Shown here: positions 42,011 to 56,620 of the stretch, piece after piece
How positions within the stretch are numbered: the stretch's first letter is position 1
How the letters are laid out: each line of letters begins with the position of its first letter
Source: Kryptolebias marmoratus
Lineage: Eukaryota > Chordata > Actinopteri > Cyprinodontiformes > Rivulidae
NCBI RefSeq assembly: GCF_001649575.2
Contig: NC_051440.1
Location: forward strand, 21,646,124 to 21,710,123
Length of the DNA stretch: 64,000 nt
Reading direction: 5' to 3'
Notes under the pieces: model-generated
Told to the model about the DNA's origin: nothing
Database searches by the model: none
Seen by the model: only the letters and a program-made list of their open reading frames with translations
Position numbers and translations under genes: made by a program

Positions 42011-45000
42011 GCATATGAATAATGATGAGTAAAATAATAAGCAGTATCAACTTCATTGTAGAAGCTTAAAGGTGTAAGCTGTAGTAACCCAAACCATCCT
42101 CTAGATGTCAGAATTTGTTAACTTGTAGAGCACCAGAAATAATGGCCCACTGAAACATTCCCCCCAGCTTTTCCATGCAGTAAAGCATACTGTCAACTGT
42201 TAATTTATTTATTTATTCATTTAATGTGGCCACAAGCTATTTTCTCAGATCTGAATTTACAAATGTCGTTAATTTAGACGTATCTCTACATTTAAGCTCT
42301 TGATCTGGTAAACAGCTGCATAAATCACTCCTCAAGCCGTCAGAGTTTTTGGAGTTTTTAGATACTGTAGACATCATCAGCGTACCCTGGGAAGTCTCCA
42401 CTTCTCAGCATGGTACTGCAGCTTTTTCACAGACCATCTGTCATCACTGTGCACTTGTATTGCACGCTGCTGCCTTCAGGCCAAACCCACTTTATGATCC
42501 ATTCAGCCCCTTTCCAGATTTTTTAAAGTGACACTTCATTTCATCATTTTTGACTTTTGGAACACTCCCCGTAACCACATTTTTAGTTCGGGCTCTTACG
42601 CACTTATTCAAACTAGTTTTTAGTGACACAACACAGAGGCTGCAATTAAGTGAACAGAGAATGACAAAAGCTCAGCAAAATGCAGCTAAAATGTGCCTCA
42701 GTGCACCCAAATCCCTAAGACAAACTGAAGAAATTTGCACACATTTTTAAATTGTGTTAAGAGCCTTTTCAGGGTTGTAACAAATATCAACTCCCATCAA
42801 GAATAACAGTCGTTTTATATCAAAGTAGTAAAATTTCATCTTCACTTTATGAAAACACTTTCAGAATTTTCAGAATACAATATACATGTAAAAGGACAAA
42901 TAAGCGACAAAGCTTCATGAAATCATTCAGTGAATTTGAATTATGTTTACATTATGCATGTGTCTCATTTCAGACAAAACTTACTACTTGAGGAGTAAAT
43001 AGGTGCCTAACTGACAACACATTTTGATATCTTCAGTATTTTTAAAGTAACATTTTGTACAGATTTGTTGATGACCAAATCTTAAAAGGAAAAAAACAAC
43101 AACTTTTGAATATTTAGCTTGAAGACAGGAACAGAATATTTCAAAGTCCGGATCCATCCTTCCAGAATTCCTCTCCTAAATCTCTTTTGATGGCAGACCG
43201 GCTGCCTGAAGTTTCAAAGCTTTGAACAAGTCATCTTCTTTGAGTTTGTGAATGAACATGATATACATACACATATGTACTTTCATTACAAGAAACTGCA
43301 AATTCTGCTGGATTTCTAAAATCTAAATCAATTAATTTTCTTTCAGTCTTTTCTTGCTTATCTTGTTTTGCTCATTTTTAAAAATTTCGTACCATTTGTT
43401 CTCTTCTCTCCTTTGACTTTGACGTAGAACATAAAGTCAATTTCCCCTCTGTAAAAAGAGAGAACAAACAAACTGGGATGCAAAATTAGTCAAACATATT
43501 ATTTCTATTTTGGTACTTTTAAATTCAGTGCCTGCTCTTTAGCATCTTTTCAAATCCAGTTTAGTTTTCTGGTTAATCTGTTGTAATGGCTCGATAACCC
43601 AAGCAATTAACAGTGTAGCTCTGTTTCAGGCAATACAGAATTCTCGGTTCAAGGCCATTACTTCAGCTATGATTGCAGACCCTGCTGGCAGCCAGGCCTG
43701 CATTTTAACCTACTATAGGTGGGTCAGAAATCATTTGTTCAAAAAGCTAACACATGCAGATGTTATGGCAAGTTTGCATATACTTACAAAAGTCAAAAAC
43801 ATGCCATTATGAGCTGATAAGGCCACATCTTTCCAATATTTCATGTTTTATAGTATATTTGACAGGATGATCAATATTTTTCATGGACCCAGGCTCTGCT
43901 GAAATTGCAATTAAGGCTATTGTTTTATCCAGAAAAACCCTTTTACAGACTGGTGGACACAGTAATAACCTTTTCAGTTTTTATTGTTTCCTTCACCCTG
44001 GCTTCTCTTCTAATATTCTGTGTGAGTTCTTTACTTACATTTTTTTTCTAAAGCCATTCCAGTTCTGTGGCTATAGAAATAACAGCGTTCTTCTCAGTCC
44101 CATACTTTCTGTGTCTGTTGATGTTTACAGGAATCATTGGCCCATCTCCCCAGAGGCACACAAACCTTGTCTCTGGCCAAATGAAAAACGTAAAAAAAAA
44201 AGACTTTGCGGAAATCAACTCTCTGTGCTGATGAACTATGTGCACTGTGGGTTTGTGAACGGTTCACATGCAGTTGTGAACTCTCAAGTTTACAAAAATA
44301 TTTGATTCTGTTCAAGAAATTAAGCATTAGAGGTTCAAGTTTAGTTTAATAATTAGCTTAATTCACTCCTGACAGACAGAGACTATGATAAAAAGATACT
44401 TCCTCTAATTATTATGAAATACTTTTTTTGACTACTATTTCTTTTCTTCTAGAGAGGATTTAGCAGTTGTTAGTTTTACAGAAAATTACCAAAGCGCAGT
44501 AACGTTCAAGTCAGTGCTTTTGATTCAAAACAACTGAAACTTGGCAAGTTGGAGCCTCGGATGATTGTAATCTCCCCAATTTTGCAAGAATCCAGCAGGC
44601 TCTCAAGATAAAATTGTGCTAATCTGATTGAAAAATCAAATCTTAATTATTCTTGCACTATGGAACTATTTGCTGACTTGCAAAGTATTTATCAAGTGCC
44701 ATAAAAATAAATATATACATGCAAAACTGTAGGTATGATGCAAATAACTGATTAATTATTTTCAGATGTAGTAATTGCATTGAAATAGATTCTGATTTGT
44801 CATTTTTTCCCTGTTGATTGATACTGTGTCAAGTGTACTGAGATTTAGCACACAGACAAAAAAGAAAGATAATTGCAGGTATATCATATGTCAAAGCTTA
44901 ATGCTATTATTTAACAATTTCATACCCATTTTATCCATTTCATTCTTGCAAGGGTCTGGTCTTTTAACATGTGAGATATCTGGTTATGGCCAAATTTGAT

Positions 45001-47149
45001 TTAAGTGTGTTGAGGTCAAGATTTGTATTACATTTTCTGTCCAAACAGACAGCAAAACCACCATAATTACTTCCTCCAGACCCACCAGGGACAAATTTAA
45101 CTGTAATTTCATGCAAAAAGTATAGCAATTTAAACAAAAGACACACAGACAGAGTCCTTAAAGTCTTCTGTAATGGTTTTTTAATCTCCTCTGCCATTAA
45201 AGCAACATGTTTTACATACAGAGTAAAAGACAGATATCCATTTTGAGATTTCTTTTCCCTTATAATTAACCTTCCTCTTTAATCAAAACAACAACCAAAA
45301 AAAATTCTCATGTGAAAATGAAGCAACTATTGCATGATTCAAGTAAAGTAATGCAACACAAAATGACCTTTTGAATCACTGATTTATGTGATTGTATTTC
45401 TCAGTAACACATATCCACATATTTACACACAGAGTTATTCATCAGCTGCTCAAAGACGGTCCAGGCGGACTGCAGAGACCTAACAGCTGCTCTCACATAT
45501 CAACTTTCATTATCGCACCAAAACAGTGACTCTCTGGGCCTGCAAATGTCCACACAGACACAGTTAGAGAAACAGTTACAGAGGAAATGTCACAGTTCCC
45601 CACAGGATGTTAACTGGGCTTATCAAACAAATAGCCTCAAATCCAGAGCAACATACAAGATCAAATCAATTATATGGCAAATTATATGAAAGTAGATGAA
45701 ATAATGATAAATCTGTATCTTCTTTAGTCATTTGTCATTTCATTCTGGAATAGAAAACTACATCATATTTGGATTAATTTGTTTATTTTGATTCACACCT
45801 GCAATGAAATTTAATAATCTAATAATTGGAATTATTGGGATTATTCTGACTTTTCATAGTGTTCTACTGGAAACCATTATCTCAAGCATTCCACACATTC
45901 ATTGTTAATTCCACCAACTGAAATCCAACAAACTTGCAGAATTGTAATAAATAATAAGTAACAGAAAGAAAAGTACACAATAGATTTGGTTTACTGTAAT
46001 TTTTTCAAATAAACAACAGCTTCAGTCATGTCTGACCAAGGTTTGTGTTCCCACTTCCCCTGCAATTTAGGCATTTGTTAGGTTTTCCATGCTCATATAC
46101 ACTTTTAGTTACTATTTTACTTTGTTTTGTCTGCATCTGAGACATTTCTGTCATCCATAACAACATAATAACTCGGCAGAGGCAGCTCAAATCTCACTGT
46201 ATTAAGTCAACTCCCTTCCTTCCCAAACTGTTAAGCTTTCAAAGATAAATTGCTGTGTTTGTCATTCTCTTTGAGTCAGCATTGATCTGTTTTTTTTTTT
46301 TACCAGCACTCCAGGACAGTAAAGATGGTGCAGCCAGAGGCCATAGATTCTGTTTTTATGGCCAGTGCATTTCTCATATCCTTGTTTGTACCTTTGACAC
46401 ATCATTAATCACTTTGTTGACCATTCACTCAGGGACTCTCAGACCATGGATTCCATCTGGTATTGTTTAGGATTTCTTACCATCTAAGTCTGGGTGCAGT
46501 CTGTAATTTCTATAAAACACTGGTCATCTACAGCATATGGGTTTTTGCATATATTTCGAATATATAGCAAATAAAATATACTGTGTGGCTGAGGTAAAAA
46601 TGTGGCATCTAGCTCTAAAGGTTTTGAACATTTTGCAGGGTACTTCACATGATGACTGGTGAGCAGAAAAATACTTTATTACAAACCGAACCTCTTAGTT
46701 TGTGACAACTTTAGTGATCAGACCACAAGTAGTGAGTCACCCGCCCAACTTTCCCGTACACACAGTGAGACTGTTTGGACTGAAACTACATTGCATGTGA
46801 CAAAGAAGTTATTTCTAAGACTGCAAACATCTTATTCCAGTAAAACAATGCTTCCTGGTGTGAGGTCTGTGGAGTAAATCACATGTAGAATTTTCTTCAC
46901 TGGTCATCTACAACTAAAAGTGTTTTGGGTTTAGAGATTTTACTATACAATACACTAGTGCATTTGGTGTGTACAATTCACAACAAGCCATTACACAAAA
47001 TATTTCTTTTGAACAGTTTGGCCATTAACATGTATTCATTGTATCAAACCCTTCTGTGTGTATCTAAGCTTCTACTGGCAATAAATAGGTTAAGTATTTC
47101 AGGTTTATCAGTCTTTAGGGCTGATCTTGGATTGGATTGTGGATACAAC

Positions 47150-47440
47150 ATGTTCTGGTTGGAAATACAGACATCCCTCTCCCCAGCGACAGTCCTTGAC
47201 TCACCCTGGAGAAATCCAAGAACTTCACAGGTCAGAAGTCCTATGCAATCCCTCCAGTGAGTTCAGAGTCTGCCTTCAAAGAGAGACATCCAGGAGCCTT
47301 TCTATTCAGATTCCCAAACCACCCCGGCAGACTCCTTCTGATGTGTAGGAGGTGCAGCTCGACTTCAAGCTGCCCCTGGATGACTGAATTTCTCATCCTA
47401 TCTCTGCTGCTTTATCCCAGATTTTGTAAGTTTGGTCATA
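47150..47440 (-). mobile_element. Degraded LINE 3' fragment (antisense)
   Basis: The plus strand carries CATCCCTCTCCCCAGCGACA, CAAACCACCCCGGCAGACTC and GGAGGTGCAGCTCGACTTCA, which I recognise as the complement of the C-terminal part of a common fish non-LTR retrotransposon. On the minus strand a fragment reads VAGERDV, as in the intact family. The frame is broken. Confidence 0.6.
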
Positions 47441-48591
47441 AATCAAATCTGTGTGATGACACCACCGTACTGTATAAATTCACAAAAACTTTAAAAAAGT
47501 GACTCAGAGCTTAAATCTAAACATTATCCATAATCTCTCCTGAACAACACACCTTTGTGTCTCCAAACAAAATTCTTACAGGACATCCACACACATGCAC
47601 TTAGACCATGAATGCAGCAATAACCTGATCACGCTTGCTGCTTGCTAGCTGTATGCCTGCATTTAGCACTGCCTGGTTCTGTCATTTCATTACAGACCCT
47701 TAATTAAATACCAACAAGTCAAATGACTTCAGGTCAATTACTCAATGACACCGGTGAGGATAACACCATCAATCACCCACTGCTATACATTTTCCCTGCA
47801 CAACATGACTTAACACTATCCTGTTTATGCGAACAACACTCTAAGAGTTTCCTTTTTTCACAGGTTTTGCTCATCTTGTTTGATACACAAAACCTTATGT
47901 CAGTACACAGTATTAACATTGTGGCTAGACCTTTTAAAAAATTATTTTTTTGCATTTGTAATATTACCTTCTTCTCTAAATATTAACTGTCTTCTTTTAC
48001 AATTCAAAATGAATTTAAAATAATTTGATACAATATATAGAGAGGAAAAAAAACATTAGATGAACAATATAATTCAAATATGAGTCAAAGAGACACAAAG
48101 ATGTTTAGTTTGTTCAGCAGCTTTGTTTCAACTGAATGCACGTGATAATGCGTAATGTAATAACTGGTGACATGTTAATGTTGATGAAAGTGGTGATTTA
48201 GAACCAACTCATTGCTATCTGTTGATCTGCACATTATGACTCTTAATGTTTTTGAGCTTTCAGTTCAACTAGACATCAGAAAATACACCACATATATCTC
48301 TACAAAGTCTTCTTGTTATATGGAAAGTTTGTTAAAACAGAAAATTCAAAAGTCACAACATGATTGCTAATTGTTTTAGAGGGTTTCCTTTTTACATATT
48401 TTCTCCACTAAACTGCTTTGTCAAGGAGTAGTGGGCTGCAAACACAAACCTAAAAACATCTTCCCAAAATATATATATTTTCTTGTCAAAATATTTTGCA
48501 TATTTATTTAAAATAGTGAACTACTGTATATATATGTTTGCTAATTAGTGCTAAAGACCACAAGTATATACCATACCACAACAGTGTTTTT

Positions 48592-48682
48592 TTAACCCTC
48601 CTGAAGTGCTTGAAACTGAAGAATGGAAGAGAAGCCCCTATAACTTCTGGTCAATTTGACCCAAAGGCCACGGGAGGGTTAA
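48592..48682. mobile_element. piggyBac-type MITE (about 90 bp)
   Basis: Starts TTAACCCTCCTG and ends GGGAGGGTTAA. It therefore has TTAA at both ends and inverted CCCTCC/GGAGGG termini, with GGTCAATTTGACCC near the right end, as in small non-autonomous piggyBac-like elements of fish. Confidence 0.75.
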
Positions 48683-51260
48683 GTGTTGGTGATTGTTGAT
48701 GTAGCAGGTCATTGTCTGCATGCAACAACAACTAAACGGTACTTGAAACTGTCTTTTACATATGGATATAATGTCACAATGATTGAGCTTTACAAAGTGT
48801 ATCATATGTATCACAGTGTTATAAATCTAGCAGTAATTATACATTTGCACATTTATGGGTACCCTGAGTTATAGTTTTACAAGTTGCAGAATAACTTCAC
48901 TGACACATGTCACTCTGATAACATCATGTGGTAAAAAAGGGAAACGTCAGCATGTCATGTACAATTAGTGTAACAGTCAATTAATTAAGTGAACAAATCA
49001 AAATTTCATTTTGCAGAGCTTTGGTAGAAAAATCCAGGACACCAAAACCAGCATCATTTTATACTAAAAAACTGATTTAAAACCATGTAACTGATAAGAA
49101 AGGGATACATTTTAGATATGGGTATTTAATCTCAGTATTGAAAAGAGATCCCATCATTTTTCGTTATTTTCTCCTTGGTATTTTATTCATGACCAAATTT
49201 TTAAAAAGCAAACATTGCAGTCCTTTTCTGTATGCTAATTTACAAGACATATCTCATTCTATATTGATTTTCAGTGAGCTGTAAGTTAAATGGAAATTTA
49301 AATCTAAACATCCCATAGGTGTTATAAAATTATATATCACATTGAAGCCAAAGCAGACAAGACTTATAAAGGGATAAAAAATATTTCCCTCTAGACTACT
49401 GCTGTTCAGTTCCACAGCTGTTGATTAATGTGTAGCTTCCCATTGGACATTTTTAAAAAAATTGTTTAAAATAAATGTAACTTTTATTTTTATGTTAGCT
49501 TCCAAAGGAACCAAAATTCAATCATATTCATTATAATTAACTAATGTCTGGTGTTTAATAACAAAGCAACCTCAGCTTTATACCCTGACCTTCACTGGAT
49601 TTAATAACGTGCTTTTTGGAATATTTCCCCAATAATATTCAGGGTTCATTTCTTAAAACTAATTTGTCTGTTTAAAACTAATGCTTTAGCTCTCCTCCAG
49701 GACATTTCCTTAATCTTCCCTTGCTGCTGGGTGTGGATAAATTTGATCATTTCTACAAATATCGGACTCTTGGAATGACCACATTCAGGCATTATTCACT
49801 TGTTGCAGAACTGTCATGATCCTCCGCTGAACTCAACACTTCTTCCAACATTTGATGGGGACATTAGTCTTAATTAGGTAAAGTGGTTTTTCCAATCTCC
49901 ATACAACTTCCCTGTCTTTCCTCTTTCTCATTTCTCAGTCACTCTTCTGGTCTTTCTTTGTTTTCTTCTTTCATTCCTCGTGCAAAGCTTTAATGAAAAA
50001 CTTTAATGTAAAACTCCAAACTCTTTGTGCAGTATCACTTTGGTCACAGTCAGCTTAACTTTAAATATTATCTATATGCCAGTTCAGGGACCTCTTTCCA
50101 TGAAAAAGCCCTACTTAATTCATACTGTGAAACACTGTTCCTAAGACATATACTGTAGATAACTTGAGCATTTATGCTAATGTATATACTTCACAGGATG
50201 ATTTATCTTTTTCAGTTCTAGAGAAAGGCATAAATCCTGTGGTCTGTAGCTTGTTTAAAATCACAGAAAACCTCAGATCTAGTTTGGTGCTCTGTCCCCC
50301 AGCTTCCTTCCTGTCCCTGACCTTTAAGGTCATGGCAGTATAATGAGCTCACTCTCCAGTTTCTCTTTCTCCCCTGTGCTGTCCTGTTACTGTGCTTCTT
50401 GGGAAATATCACAGTCTCAACACTGTTCTGCTTATGTTGCCTCAACATGACCCAGTGAGACTGAGGTTTCCAGTTGTGTGTATACACAGGGTCGGAAACA
50501 GGTATTACACTGACTTATGGTGAAGTGGAAACAGGAGGGGCTGCAGAAATATCACTGATTATTATCAGCAAAACCACACTACTCAGCATTTAGTCAAAGC
50601 TCTGCTCTAAAAGAACCATATATCAATGTCTCACAGGCAAATGCACAATATTTTGTTGAAGAATGATGTTTGTTGTCTTGGTGCTGATGCCATCTGCTCC
50701 AAAAATTGTCATCAATTGTCAGCATACTACATATTCAGTGAGATTATAGGAGTGTCTTATATTTAGGATAAAAAGTAGTTTTTCAAGTCTAAGAAAGTCC
50801 ACAACACCCTTGGGTTGCATAAAAAGTTCTTATTAATATCTCAAACTTAGGAATAGATTGGATCAATAAGGGTTTTATTTGTCTATATGCAGGCTGTAAA
50901 CAGGTTCTCTGAGTTATTTTCCTGAGTCACTTTTGATTTAACACATACTTTATTTTAATGCAGAGCTGCACATCCAGGGCAGTGGAGCTTACCCTTTAAG
51001 TTGAAAGAAAATGATTTGCAAGAAGGAAAAAAAGCAATGATTCTAGTAAAAAAAACTTGATGTATGCAGCAGTGAATTTGGATTTGAACTAATTAATCAT
51101 CTAGTTTTACTATTCATTAAAGCATTATAATCACAAACCAAGTTGTTATATAAAATGGATATTTATTTTTCTTCTATACTGAGTTTGAGTTTAAGAACAT
51201 GCAGTTACATCCCTCTTATAGATTTATTGTCCACTTCCAAAGGCAGAAGCAGGTAGTAAT

Positions 51261-51450
51261 GTTTTTGCCTGTCTGTGAGTGTGTGTGTGCATGTGTTACT
51301 AAAAAATCTCATGAACCACAAGATAAATTTTAATGACATTTGTAGAAAGCAATCATTGAATATACTGTTCATCTACAACTGGTTAACTTTTGGAGTGAAC
51401 CTGATTCAAGATGGCTGCCACAGCCAACCGACCTACAAACACAATAATCT
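51261..51450 (-). repeat. Dispersed repeat, copy F (inverted)
   Basis: On the plus strand it reads AATCTCATGAACCACAAGAT, then ATCTACAACTGGTTAACTTT and TTCAAGATGGCTGCCACAGC, the reverse complement of blocks in copies C-E. Confidence 0.7.
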
Positions 51451-52902
51451 AATTTCATGATTTTTCAACATAAGATGATCTTAGTCTAAAACTTTGACAT
51501 CAAAGGCAGCATTTCTCCAAGAAATGCTTAAGTTTATTCAATTACTGTAAAGATTCCCCTGCTAATCAGCATTAAAATGTTTCAAATGTGTCTATTATGA
51601 ACAATGAAAAATTAGACAACACTGATGTTTGGGAATGTTTTTGAACATAGAATCATCTTTAAATATACTTGGGCGCCTGTTGGTAGTGCTGTAAAACACA
51701 TGACATCAAGCATGGGGTGCAGTAATGTAAACTCCATGAGCACATGCACATATTGGGTGGTATGCAAAACTTAAATTCAACTGAAAGCATTGTGGAACAT
51801 ACATAAACCTGAGGGAAAACTGACTGATTGTTTCCTTAGCTAAAAAAGGCAAAGTCTGGAATGTCAAACACATTTTGCTGTGCCACATTTCTGTGGGTCA
51901 GAATGGCAAAGAAACCTCTCAGTTTCTCTCTGACCCCACAGACCTGCATGAGCCAACAGCACACTTTCATTATTTCCTCAAATCTTTTTTGGCAACACAT
52001 AACAGGTTTTTGCCGTGACTGCACAACTCATTGCAGGGTGTCAATGTTCATCATGGCCTGGTTGAAGAGGGCACTAATCGTAGTCTGCAAACTGCAGCTG
52101 CACTGTGAAAATCATCAGTGAAAACCTCTATTTCCCTCCAAGGCTGTGGGAGAGAAGGTGCAGAAGCCTTTGTGGGTCTGTTAAAAAACACAGTAGCTGA
52201 AGTGGAGCTGCAGTGCACGCTGAGATGCAAAAATAACTTCTGAAGAAACATTTTGGATTGTTTTAAAGTAAGTAATTTTCTGAATAAAGCAAGCTGCTGC
52301 TCTTTTCTAATCCTTCTTGGTGTAGAAACTAAGAAGATCTTAATCAAAAGCAGATTTTTAAATAACAGTTAGCTTTTCCCTCTCATCTTAATGCAATCCA
52401 AAGCCACTGTGAGCTTTTTGTCTGCACTTTGTATCTCATTGTTCCCCTCAGTTGGATCGAAATGGAGGTCTGGCACCAGACATCCTGATAATGAGGAGAA
52501 AATGAGAGGAGCGGAAGCTATGAAAGGAAATATCCCTTCAAATATGCCCTATTCTTCTCTGTTTGGCCCCCTCTCCCTCTGCTCTGTCCCCCGTCCAACC
52601 TCTCAACTTCTATTCCCAGGCTACACACCAAGCTGAGCCCTCTGTGGAGAGCAGGAAACTGGACTGGAAGCCTGCTGTCTCCAAGCCAAGGCAAGTGGGT
52701 ATGAGATGTCTGCCTGGAAGAAGGTGGCCACTTTCCCAACTATGAGCCAAAGTCAAACTGACAGCCATGTTCAAGAGACCCGGGGGAAATTACAGAGTCT
52801 GAAAACTCTGAGCACAATGGAGCTCAGACGTGAAAACCAGCACTCAGTGGATTAGGACACAAAAACACACGGCACTTACTGATGCTTTCATATTCGAAAT
52901 AA

Positions 52903-53285
52903 AGGCCTAGCATTCCTTGAAAGAATGCATATTGCCTGCTGCCTTTCATACCAGAGTTTTAAACCAGGATCATCTTATGTTGAGAAATAATGGCATTATA
53001 GCCATTTAGATCAAAATTTGAAAATAACACAATATCGTGGGATGTCACTCATGAGTATGTTTTGTGAATGACTCTCAGCTACGACTACATCAGAACAATA
53101 TCTGTAAAACTGACTGAGTTATAGTTTTTTAGATTCCCTAATCTGTATGTGGTGGCCTTCTTAATTGAAGTGGACTCTAAAAGTTACTCAGTTGAAGATG
53201 TTCATTCCATAATTACTTTCTGTGAGTTTCAATAAAACCTAGTCCAGTGGTTCATGAGATATTGTGCTAAAGCTACAGATGGTAT
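52903..53285 (+). repeat. Dispersed repeat, copy C
   Basis: The longest copy: GGCCTAGCATTCCTTGAAAG, CCTGCTGCCTTTCAT, then ACTGACTGAGTTATAG and CCAGTGGTTCATGAGATATT. Confidence 0.75.
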
Positions 53286-53821
53286 CTGTTTGCTACAAAA
53301 CTATAGTGCCAAAGTTAGTAGGCAGTAATTCAGTAGTGAAGAGTTCCTGTGGGTTACTGAGGTGTTTTTTCTCTTTTCTTGGATCCCACAGAAATCCAGT
53401 GGTTGACTGATCTGAAAATTAGAAACTTACGATGCATCTTTCATGCTGTCTGATTAGGTGAAAGAGGACAAAGACATCGGAACTGACATCTAAGTGAAGA
53501 ACATCATGTAGGCTCAGAGACAGACGGCTAAATGAAGCAACATATAAGCAACTTGGTTTCATGTAATAGAAAACACACTGCTCACTTGCATTCTTGTGGC
53601 TGGATGGAGCTTGTTTCTAAGAAGTTAACTCCTCTTTTTTGTCCTGTGTGGATGTGTCATACATGAGTTGTGGTGAAGATATGAGATTTAACATTTTCCA
53701 CTCATTTCTCACCTTGCAAACCTCGTTAGGATGTTTTTAACCACATCACTATGGTAGAATTTCCCAGACATTAGTTTAGGGCTAAGAAATTACTTTGAAA
53801 GCAAATTGAAGAGATGCTTTT

Positions 53822-55035
53822 GTACAACCCCAATTCTGAATGTCAGGACTTTGTGTAAAATGTAAATAAAAACAGGATGCAATGATTTGCAAATCCCATA
53901 AACCCATATTTTATTCACAAAGACACATGGAAAACATAACAAATGTTTAAACAAAAAAGTAAGATAAAAAAAGTATTTTGAATATGATGGCAGCAACACA
54001 TATCAGAAAGGTTGTAACAAGGCCATGTGTACCGCTGTGGTCTTATTCTGTTATGGACATCTCTGCATGGACTCAGGAAGTCTTTCACAAATCACTGTCT
54101 GTAAACTTTTGCTGTGCTATCCACAAATGCTGGTAAAAGCTCTATTGTGCAAAACAACAACAACAAACAAAAAACAAACAAAAACATATGTTAACACTGT
54201 CCAGAAACAATGCTGTATTTGGGCCAAAGCTCTTTTAAAATAAACTGAGGCAAAGTGGAAAACTGTTCTATGGTCAGACAAATAGAAATTTGAAAATCTT
54301 TTTGGAACCATGGATGCCAATTCCTCAGTACTAAAGAGAAGAGGGACCATACAGCCTGTTATCAGTGCACAGTTCAAAAGCCTGCCTCTCTGATGGTATA
54401 GGGGTGTATTAGTGTCTCTGGCATGGGCAGCTTACACACCTGGAAAGGCACCAATAATGTAGAAAAGTATATCCAGTATATATATAAATTTTAGAACAAC
54501 ATAGGCTCCCATCACATGATGTCTTTTTCAGGGAAGGCCATGCAGATTTCAACAAGATAATGCTAAACTACAAACTATATCCAAACTATATGGCTTTGTA
54601 GTAAAAGAGTTCAGGTGCAGAAATGGCCTACTTGCAGACCTCTCCCCAGCTGAAAACATTTGGTGCATTATAAAATGACAAATCTGGTAAAGAAGACTGC
54701 CGAACACTTAAAATCCTACATCATAAAATAATGGGACAAAATTCCCCCGAAAATCTCCAGCAACTGATCTTCTCAATTCCTAGACATTTATATATGGTTG
54801 TTAAAAATAGGGGATAGTTCACAATGATAATCATGGCTCTGTCCCATCTTTTTTTGAGATATGTTGCTGTCATAAAATTCTACATTACCCTAACTTTTCC
54901 AAGAATTTGATTTGTCTTTTATGTTCCATTATAAAAAAATAGGAGCTTATGAGATTTGAAATGAAATTATTGCATTCTGTTTTTATTTATATTTTACACA
55001 TTGTCCCAACTTTTTTAGAAGTTGGCTTGAGGTTT
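53822..55035 (+). mobile_element. Decayed Tc1/mariner-type transposon with transposase pseudogene
   Basis: Terminal inverted repeats: the left end has TGTGTAAAATGTAAATAAAA and the right end has TTATTTATATTTTACACA, its near complement, over about 50 bp. The interior reads as a broken DDE transposase in plus orientation: WSD (first Asp), FQQDNAK (second Asp) and SPAENIW (Glu). Many stops and frameshifts make it inactive. Outer TA dinucleotides fit a TA target site. Confidence 0.85.
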
Positions 55036-56081
55036 TTATAAAAAAACATTTTGGATGTAAAATTTACTGTGAGCCTAATCAGTGTCAGCATGTTGGGAGG
55101 ATTTAGTTTCATGGTGTTTGTTGTGAAATTCGTACACAACATGCCACACTGTCATCTTAGTAGGATGGGAGGTAATTTGCAACATTATGTGCTTTATTGG
55201 ACTCCCTTTTAGACCACTTTCAGGTCACTAAAGCATATCTGTCTTACCTGGTTGTTTTTAGACTATAACTTGGTAAAAAAAGAATAAAGATAATAGTTGT
55301 GGCTAAATCCCATTCTCTCGATTCTTCCACCATTTTTTTAAAATGCAATTTTTGATGCCATCATTTTTATTGTTATCTGTTATGCAATTCTTCTTTAAAG
55401 CCTTTTGTCTTCTATTCTCCCATATTTTTTTGTTTTGTTAAAGGAAAGCAGACTTTCTCAGCAGCCTGTGAAAAATGACAGTTAATCCCTTGTCCCCTCT
55501 GTGGCCTTGCTAACCACAGAGCTATAATCAGTTCTGACGGGATGATATCTGAGAGAAGTGCAAGCTGAGGGTAAAGTGTCCTGGCTGTATTATGACAGAC
55601 AAAGATATTAAAGGAATCTGTCTTCATCTTTATCCACTCAGAGAATAATCCCCAGAACGGTGGCCTTTTCCACTTATAAAATATGGAGGGATGAAAAAAT
55701 ATAAGAGTCTTGACACAGACTCATAAAGCAGGAAGAGGAGAAAATTTGTAATCTTTTTGGTGTGAAATATAACAGTATTTCTAAAACTGATTTGAAGTTA
55801 ATGTAATATCTACCAACATGAGACTTTTAGATTACTCTGAAACAGTTTTAAGGGTTGGTGTTTTAGAGACTAAAGAAACAAACTGAAGCCATATCACGGT
55901 GCAGTTTGTGAGTTTGATGAAAATAAGAGGCTGATTAAGTTTTAAAACAGATTTTTTTTTTCTCTGCACAGTTGAAATATGACAGCAACTACAAAATATT
56001 TGCTTGCTCAGCAAAACCTTGCACAGATCACGCACATCTCAACATTCCTTGACTCCTTGTATTGGTCAAATAATATTATGC

Positions 56082-56350
56082 AGGATCTCATGCAAAATTG
56101 TATAATGTCACACTCATAGTGTCTGTTGTAAATGACTCTCAGCTAATACCGCATCAAATTTAGCTCAGTCTCTGTAAAACTGACTGAGTTATAGCAGTTT
56201 TTGTGTTGGCTTACGTTGATTAACTGTGGAGCCATCTTCAGTTGGATTGGCTCTAAAAGTTAATCAATTATAGATGTACATTTAGTTATTTTCTGAAAGT
56301 TTCATTAACATCTGTTTGGTGGGTTATGAGATATTTTGCGAACAGATTTG
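56082..56350 (+). repeat. Dispersed repeat, copy D
   Basis: Contains TAAATGACTCTCAGCTAATA, CTGACTGAGTTATAGCAG, AAAGTTAATCAATTATAGAT and GTTATGAGATATTTTGC. Copy E follows directly in the same orientation. Confidence 0.75.
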
Positions 56351-56394
56351 AATGGTTAAAGCTAAAGCTTTCATCATAAATGTTGCATAATATG

Positions 56395-56620
56395 TAGTGC
56401 TCAGAGTATGTGTTGAAGATGATACTCAATCATTACCACACTGGACTTTAGCTCAAATCTGTAAAATTACTGAGTTATAGCCATTTTTGTCAGTTGGCTC
56501 TGTCAGCCATCTTACATTAGGTTGACACCAAATCATTTGTTGATCTCCTTGCAATGATTACTTTCTGAGTTTCATTAAAATCTGGCTGCGGGTTCATGAT
56601 ACATTTTGCTACAAACAAAT
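56395..56620 (+). repeat. Dispersed repeat, copy E
   Basis: Contains GAGTATGTGTTGAAGATGAT, ACTGAGTTATAGCCATTTTT and TTCATGATACATTTTGCTAC. It is partly tandem with copy D. Confidence 0.75.

Noticed and set aside
43643..43653. GGTTCAAGGCC, fitting a tRNA/SINE B box
   Set aside because: No A box at the right distance and no cloverleaf; an isolated 11-mer match.
43883..44305. 140-residue plus-strand frame
   Set aside because: No recognisable domain, no coding-like composition, no plausible splice partners.
46505..46913. Direct repeat ACTGGTCATCTACA at about 46505 and 46899
   Set aside because: Only 14 bases with little similarity around it; chance or very old repeat debris.
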